This document shows, one piece after another, positions 6,603 through 8,875 of a stretch of 8,875 nt of DNA (its first letter is position 1; every line of letters starts with the position of its first letter). The translations under genes and the position numbers were made by a program. Source of the stretch: Thermoplasmatota archaeon (lineage in GTDB: Archaea > Thermoplasmatota > Thermoplasmata > Thermoplasmatales > Thermoplasmataceae); assembly GCA_023379345.1 (NCBI GenBank), contig JAMCUV010000028.1, positions 1 through 8,875 of the forward strand, read 5' to 3'. The notes under the pieces were generated by a model, which worked only from the letters and a program-made list of their open reading frames with translations, did not search any database and was not told where the DNA came from.

Positions 6603-6752
6603 ATGGATGAGGACAAGAACAAAAAGAAAGGTGTAGCAGAGAAGTCAGGGGAAGTTGTAGGAGATGTGGCCAAGAAAGGAGCAGACGTTGTCAAAGGCTT
6701 CGGGAAAGGCTTTTCGAAAGGATTCAAGAAAAAGGGTGAAGATAAGGATTAA
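6603..6752 (+). CDS. Small lysine-rich protein with KGF repeats, unknown function
   Basis: A 49-residue protein with 14 Lys and 10 Asp/Glu and no Cys, Trp or Tyr. An acidic/lysine N-terminus is followed by a likely amphipathic helix (about 11-31, with V18, V19, V22, A23, A27, V29, V30 hydrophobic), then three tetrads K-G-F-x with Phe at 33, 37 and 41, and a charged tail. The pattern suggests peripheral membrane or nucleic-acid binding (inference). A strong TATA box, a short leader and a T7 run just after the stop mark it as a self-contained gene despite its size; the opposite-strand reading frame over it has no comparable signals. I do not recognise the family. Confidence 0.72.
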   Translation: MDEDKNKKKGVAEKSGEVVGDVAKKGADVVKGFGKGFSKGFKKKGEDKD

Positions 6753-6762
6753 TCATTTCATC

Positions 6763-6769
6763 TTTTTTT
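6763..6769 (+). terminator. T7 terminator after the 49-residue protein
   Basis: Seven consecutive T residues begin 11 bases after the TAA stop, a typical archaeal intrinsic terminator. Confidence 0.55.
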
Positions 6770-6783
6770 GTTTCAGGTTGTGA

Positions 6784-6860
6784 ACTGCAATAGCTTTGCT
6801 GTGTTTACCTAAACACTGCGGGCATTCCGAGAGAAAGGAAAAGAGAATTGCAGTCTTTTT
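6784..6860 (+). other. Nested inverted-repeat element with trailing T-run; possible structured RNA
   Basis: ACTGCAAT at 6784-6791 pairs exactly with ATTGCAGT at 6847-6854. Enclosed is a near-perfect hairpin: GCTGTGTTTA (6798-6807) against TAAACACTGC (6810-6819), 9 of 10 paired with a two-base centre. A weaker TTCC/GGAA pair follows, so a three-way-junction shape is possible. T5 at 6856-6860 ends it. No convincing ORF or TATA box starts here; it may be an untranslated-region element or a small RNA. The rest of the 400-base gap to gmhA holds a TATA-like run near 6969-6977 and a doubtful 42-codon frame, nothing firmer. Confidence 0.35.
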
Positions 6861-7100
6861 CCAGCATCTACTCTCATCTGATAGAACGGCATGTTTCAAA
6901 AGCTTTCCAGATGTCGTTTTGCCGGGTAATTTCCATTGATCCTGTAATTGTTTGGTATCCAGCTAACGGTATATTTTACACAGATGTCTGACAGAAAAAT
7001 TATGTCTTGTGAATGAGTATTTTCCCAGTTGGCGGCGAAACACTTCAGGATGCTCGTACAAGGAACACCATTGTGTGCTTTTTGGCGGTTTCATTTGCGA

Positions 7101-7119
7101 ATCGATTTTGTCCATCGAT
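7101..7119. repeat. Paired ATCGAT palindromes upstream of gmhA
   Basis: ATCGAT occurs at 7101-7106 and again at 7114-7119, 13 bases centre to centre, directly upstream of the gmhA TATA box. The spacing is near 1.25 helical turns. A regulator-binding site is possible but chance is not excluded. Confidence 0.3.
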
Positions 7120-7123
7120 AGAT

Positions 7124-7134
7124 CATTATAATAC
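7124..7134 (+). promoter_or_regulatory. TATA box for gmhA
   Basis: CATTATAATAC is centred 25 bases before ATG 7154, giving a leaderless start. The upstream ATG at 7144 is out of frame. Confidence 0.6.
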
Positions 7135-7153
7135 TGGCTAATTATGACTCTTC

Positions 7154-7741
7154 ATGTATAGGGATTTATCACTGGAGGATTATATCAAAGCTGGCATGGA
7201 AGCAAGGTCCAAGATTAACGCTGGACAGATCAGAAGCATTGCCCGTAGAATTTTTGATTCCATTAAGAATGGGGGAAAGCTGGTAACATTAGGCAATGGA
7301 GGCTCAGCGGCAGATGCCCAGCACTTCGTGGCGGAACTGACAGGTCACTTCTCCTTTGAAAGAAGGCCGCTGGCTGCGCTGTGCCTCAACACAAACGTTT
7401 CATCAATCACAGCAATTGCAAATGATTACAGTTATGATGAGGTCTTTTCCAGGCAAGTGGACGCACTTGTAAAATCCGGCGACGTTGTCGTTGGCATCAC
7501 AACTTCAGGCAATTCACCAAATGTCATAAATGCAATAAAGTCCGCCAATAAACTTGGAGCCTACACCATCGGAATGACTGGAAAATCCGGAGGAAAGATT
7601 AAGACCATATGCAACGAGCCGGTGAATGTTGAATCTGATGACACCCCCATAATACAGGAGATGCATATAGCCATAATTCACATGATCTGCCTGGAAATAG
7701 ACAGGATAATAGAAAAAGAGAATGATGGTAAAAAGAATTAG
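7154..7741 (+). CDS. gmhA: Phosphoheptose isomerase (sedoheptulose 7-phosphate isomerase)
   Basis: A 195-residue cytosolic SIS-domain enzyme, the family's usual length. It converts sedoheptulose 7-phosphate to glycero-manno-heptose 7-phosphate, the first step to nucleotide-activated heptoses. Seen: LGNGGSAADAQHF (46-58), ELTGHF (61-66), ANDYSYDEVF (89-98), phosphate loop TTSGNSPNV (116-124), TGKSGGK (142-148) and IIQEMHIAIIHMIC (166-179). Compared with the E. coli enzyme from memory, its metal/catalytic set H61, E65, Q172, H180 maps with a constant offset of 4 to H57, E61, Q168, H176, so the protein should be active. It starts leaderlessly at ATG 7154. Its TAG overlaps the stop of the convergent gene. 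The later heptose genes (kinase, phosphatase, nucleotidyltransferase) are not in view; the nearby glycosyltransferases could be heptose users (inference). Confidence 0.95.
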   Translation: MYRDLSLEDYIKAGMEARSKINAGQIRSIARRIFDSIKNGGKLVTLGNGGSAADAQHFVAELTGHFSFERRPLAALCLNTNVSSITAIANDYSYDEVFSRQVDALVKSGDVVVGITTSGNSPNVINAIKSANKLGAYTIGMTGKSGGKIKTICNEPVNVESDDTPIIQEMHIAIIHMICLEIDRIIEKENDGKKN

Positions 7742-8013
7742 AAGAGGCCATGCTTGTATGCAGGCTTTACTTCAAAGGCTTTTATGTCCCAGGTGGGCCC
7801 CAGAGACTTAGCGACCTCCATAAGATGATTCAATGAATCAACTTCCCACTTGCATACTGCCATATTCTGTCCCTGGCCAAGATCTATGCCAAGAAGCTTC
7901 AGTCCTTTTGGAAGCTGTTTGTTTTTTGCCATTGTGGTAACTTTATTCGCAAACTCCATTACCTTGTCCTTCTGATCATCGTTCCAGCTGTGTACAACTA
8001 CTACGTCTGCCAT
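7738..8013 (-). CDS. Small DUF3303-like alpha/beta protein, function unknown
   Basis: A 91-residue protein: strand DVVVVHSW (3-10), helix (12-30), strand KLLGIDLGQ (39-47), strand MAVCKWEV (51-58), helix (60-71) and strand WDIKAFEV (75-82). This beta-alpha-beta-beta-alpha-beta order fits a ferredoxin-like dimeric alpha/beta barrel and resembles DUF3303 (inference from pattern). H8 and C54 are the only conspicuous reactive residues near the likely pocket. The start ATG 8013 is fixed by a TATA box about 26 bases upstream, giving a leaderless message. The promoter is buried in a 23-base palindrome (8019-8041), so the gene is probably repressed under some condition. Its stop overlaps gmhA's stop by a few bases, but it runs the opposite way and need not be related in function. 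Confidence 0.78.
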   Translation of the reverse strand: MADVVVVHSWNDDQKDKVMEFANKVTTMAKNKQLPKGLKLLGIDLGQGQNMAVCKWEVDSLNHLMEVAKSLGPTWDIKAFEVKPAYKHGLF

Positions 8014-8018
8014 GATAG

Positions 8019-8041
8019 TATATAGTGGTGCACACTATATA
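8019..8041. promoter_or_regulatory. Perfect 9-bp inverted repeat over promoter; likely operator
   Basis: TATATAGTG (8019-8027) and CACTATATA (8033-8041) are exact reverse complements around the 5-base spacer GTGCA. The right arm is the TATA box of the minus-strand gene starting at 8013, and the left arm lies between that box and the start codon. A dimeric repressor bound here would block TBP or polymerase. By symmetry the left arm also forms a TATA-like box for plus-strand transcription starting near 8047. Confidence 0.55.
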
Positions 8042-8044
8042 ACC
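8033..8044 (-). promoter_or_regulatory. TATA box for the 7738-8013 gene
   Basis: Minus-strand GGTTATATAGTG is centred about 26 bases upstream of ATG 8013. It coincides with the right arm of the palindrome. Confidence 0.65.
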
Positions 8045-8104
8045 TTTCTTGAACAAAGTAATATTCTCACAGAGACAATGTTGGGGGTCTCATGAAGTCA
8101 AATA

Positions 8105-8188
8105 CTGCATCTGAACGAATTAGATGCGGATATTGCACCCAGCAAGATAGTTCACCGCTGTAATCTGGCAATTTTAACCCCAGTTTTT
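8105..8188 (+). other. Hairpin-rich intergenic stretch ending in a T-run; possible small RNA
   Basis: GCATCT (8107-8112) pairs with AGATGC (8122-8127), extended by two more pairs including one G-U, around a 9-base loop. ATTGC near 8132 can pair with GCAAT near 8168. TTTTT at 8184-8188 could end a transcript starting near 8047 from the left arm of the palindrome. No protein gene of convincing length lies in the 8042-8310 gap. Evidence is structural only. Confidence 0.25.
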
Positions 8189-8277
8189 AGGTATCCTGAG
8201 ATCTCCTGGCACCGTAACACTTCGTTGATTTTCGTTGTGTATTATGAATGCAGAACTTTTCATCCACTGGATTGAGG

Positions 8278-8287
8278 AAAATATAAC
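8278..8287 (+). promoter_or_regulatory. TATA box for the SpoIIM-like gene
   Basis: AAAATATAAC is centred about 28 bases upstream of ATG 8311, indicating a leaderless start. Confidence 0.55.
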
Positions 8288-8310
8288 AACCATGATTGAA
8301 ATAAGGTATA

Positions 8311-8875
8311 ATGGAGAGAGGTGGTTTCTTCATCAGGAACGGAGTTCTTCAGCTGAGACGTCTGTTCCTTGTTATTTTCCTTGTGGAAATTGGCATATTC
8401 ATTGCCATATCCTCCCTGTCGATTCACAATCAGGTACTCTTGAGCGCCTTCAAAAGTGAGCAGCAGTCCATCGTCACCCTGAGCCTGCCTGACATGATCC
8501 TGGAGATTTTCCCCCACAACCTTCTGGTTGCTACCATTGAGTTCATCCCAATCATAGGGCAGTTTTTCTTCCTGCTTTCAAGTGTTGAGACATCCATTAT
8601 AATTTCAATTGAGGGGGCGGGCCTCCACACATCTGGGCTGGTGGTCTTTTTCAGTCTTGCCATACTTCCGCACACATGGCTGGAACTGCCCTCATATGCT
8701 GTGGCCACAAGCACAAGCATTTACCTCATCTATCTTCTTGCAAAGAGGGGACAAATTCTTCACTCCAATATCATGAAGGTTGTCTACATGTACCTGTTTG
8801 TGGTGCTTGAACTGGCAATTGCCGGCACATTTGAATCAACAGAAATATACATGTCCAGGATTTACGCCAGTCCCT
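8311..8875 (+). CDS. SpoIIM/DUF95-type membrane protein, N-terminal part (cut by window edge)
   Basis: At least 188 residues, open at the window end. Hydrophobic segments fall at about 18-36, 68-100, 107-120, 128-144 and 157-172. Between the third and fourth is LPHTWLELPSYAVATSTSIYL (119-139), which matches the P-H-x-x-x-E-(L/I) signature of the SpoIIM/DUF95 family (PHG-x-x-E in most members). In spore-forming bacteria the family acts in peptidoglycan remodelling during engulfment. Archaeal members lack that role; they are multi-pass proteins of unknown function, perhaps transport-related. An in-frame stop at 8302-8304 makes ATG 8311 the first possible start, and a TATA box supports a leaderless message. 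The segment around 37-60 is polar and may be extracytoplasmic (inference). There is no evident functional link to the glycan genes. Confidence 0.75.
   Translation, partial: MERGGFFIRNGVLQLRRLFLVIFLVEIGIFIAISSLSIHNQVLLSAFKSEQQSIVTLSLPDMILEIFPHNLLVATIEFIPIIGQFFFLLSSVETSIIISIEGAGLHTSGLVVFFSLAILPHTWLELPSYAVATSTSIYLIYLLAKRGQILHSNIMKVVYMYLFVVLELAIAGTFESTEIYMSRIYASP

Noticed and set aside
6488..6727. Minus-strand 79-codon frame over the 49-residue protein
   Set aside because: Low-complexity Pro/Ser/Phe translation that mirrors the lysine-rich gene; it lacks a promoter, while the plus strand has TATA box, start and terminator in order.
7013..7141. Plus-strand 42-codon frame before gmhA, with a TATA-like run 40 bases upstream
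   Set aside because: It runs through the gmhA promoter, has no recognisable pattern, and the TATA-to-start distance implies a leader without a ribosome site. Conservation would be needed to revive it.
8092..8163. 23-codon frame with a C-x2-C motif
   Set aside because: Too short, one C-x2-C pair only, and it lies across a hairpin; no promoter at the right distance.
8430..8720. Minus-strand 96-codon frame opposite the SpoIIM-like gene
   Set aside because: The opposite strand encodes a coherent multi-pass membrane protein with a family signature and a TATA box.
1..8875. CRISPR arrays, tRNA or rRNA genes, insertion sequences and attachment sites
   Set aside because: Read through for regularly spaced repeats, cloverleaf arms, transposase motifs and flanking direct repeats; none was seen.

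Overview
The window reads as archaeal chromosome, most likely an acidophilic Thermoplasmata relative (inference, moderate to low confidence on rank). Almost every gene that starts a transcript has an A/T-rich TATA-like box centred about 23-30 bases upstream of the start codon, the archaeal leaderless layout, and there are no bacterial -35/-10 pairs. ATA, AGA and AGG codons are common, and Shine-Dalgarno-like sequence is clearest at the internal gene of an operon.

Layout. Positions 1-1499 (minus strand) hold two family-2 glycosyltransferases, the first cut by the window edge. They face a plus-strand operon (1587-3534): a four-helix membrane protein, a polymerase-beta-type nucleotidyltransferase-like protein, and a third GT2 overlapping it by 11 bases. 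Converging on this from the other side (6461-3539, minus) are three SAM-dependent methyltransferases. The last two overlap and look like diverged paralogs; the first ends in a four-ligand zinc-knuckle-like module. Together these genes look like a locus that builds and methylates a surface glycan or glycolipid. A plus-strand 49-residue lysine-rich protein (6603-6752) follows.

A roughly 400-base gap (6753-7153) contains a T-run terminator and an inverted-repeat element that could fold as RNA. Then comes a clear phosphoheptose isomerase, gmhA (7154-7741), with its full metal/catalytic residue set. It implies that the organism makes an activated heptose, which the nearby glycosyltransferases could use. 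A small alpha/beta-barrel-like protein (7738-8013, minus) converges on gmhA and shares its stop region; its promoter sits inside a 23-base perfect palindrome. After a 270-base intergenic stretch, a SpoIIM/DUF95-type membrane protein begins (8311) and runs off the end.

Integration (inference): heptose precursor synthesis (GmhA), sugar transfer (three GT2s), methyl decoration (three methyltransferases) and a nucleotidyltransferase-like partner form one cell-surface glycosylation neighbourhood. Least explained are the nucleotidyltransferase/GT2/membrane operon, the zinc-tailed methyltransferase, the unusual N-terminal region of the methyltransferase at 3539-4582, and two possible structured intergenic elements.
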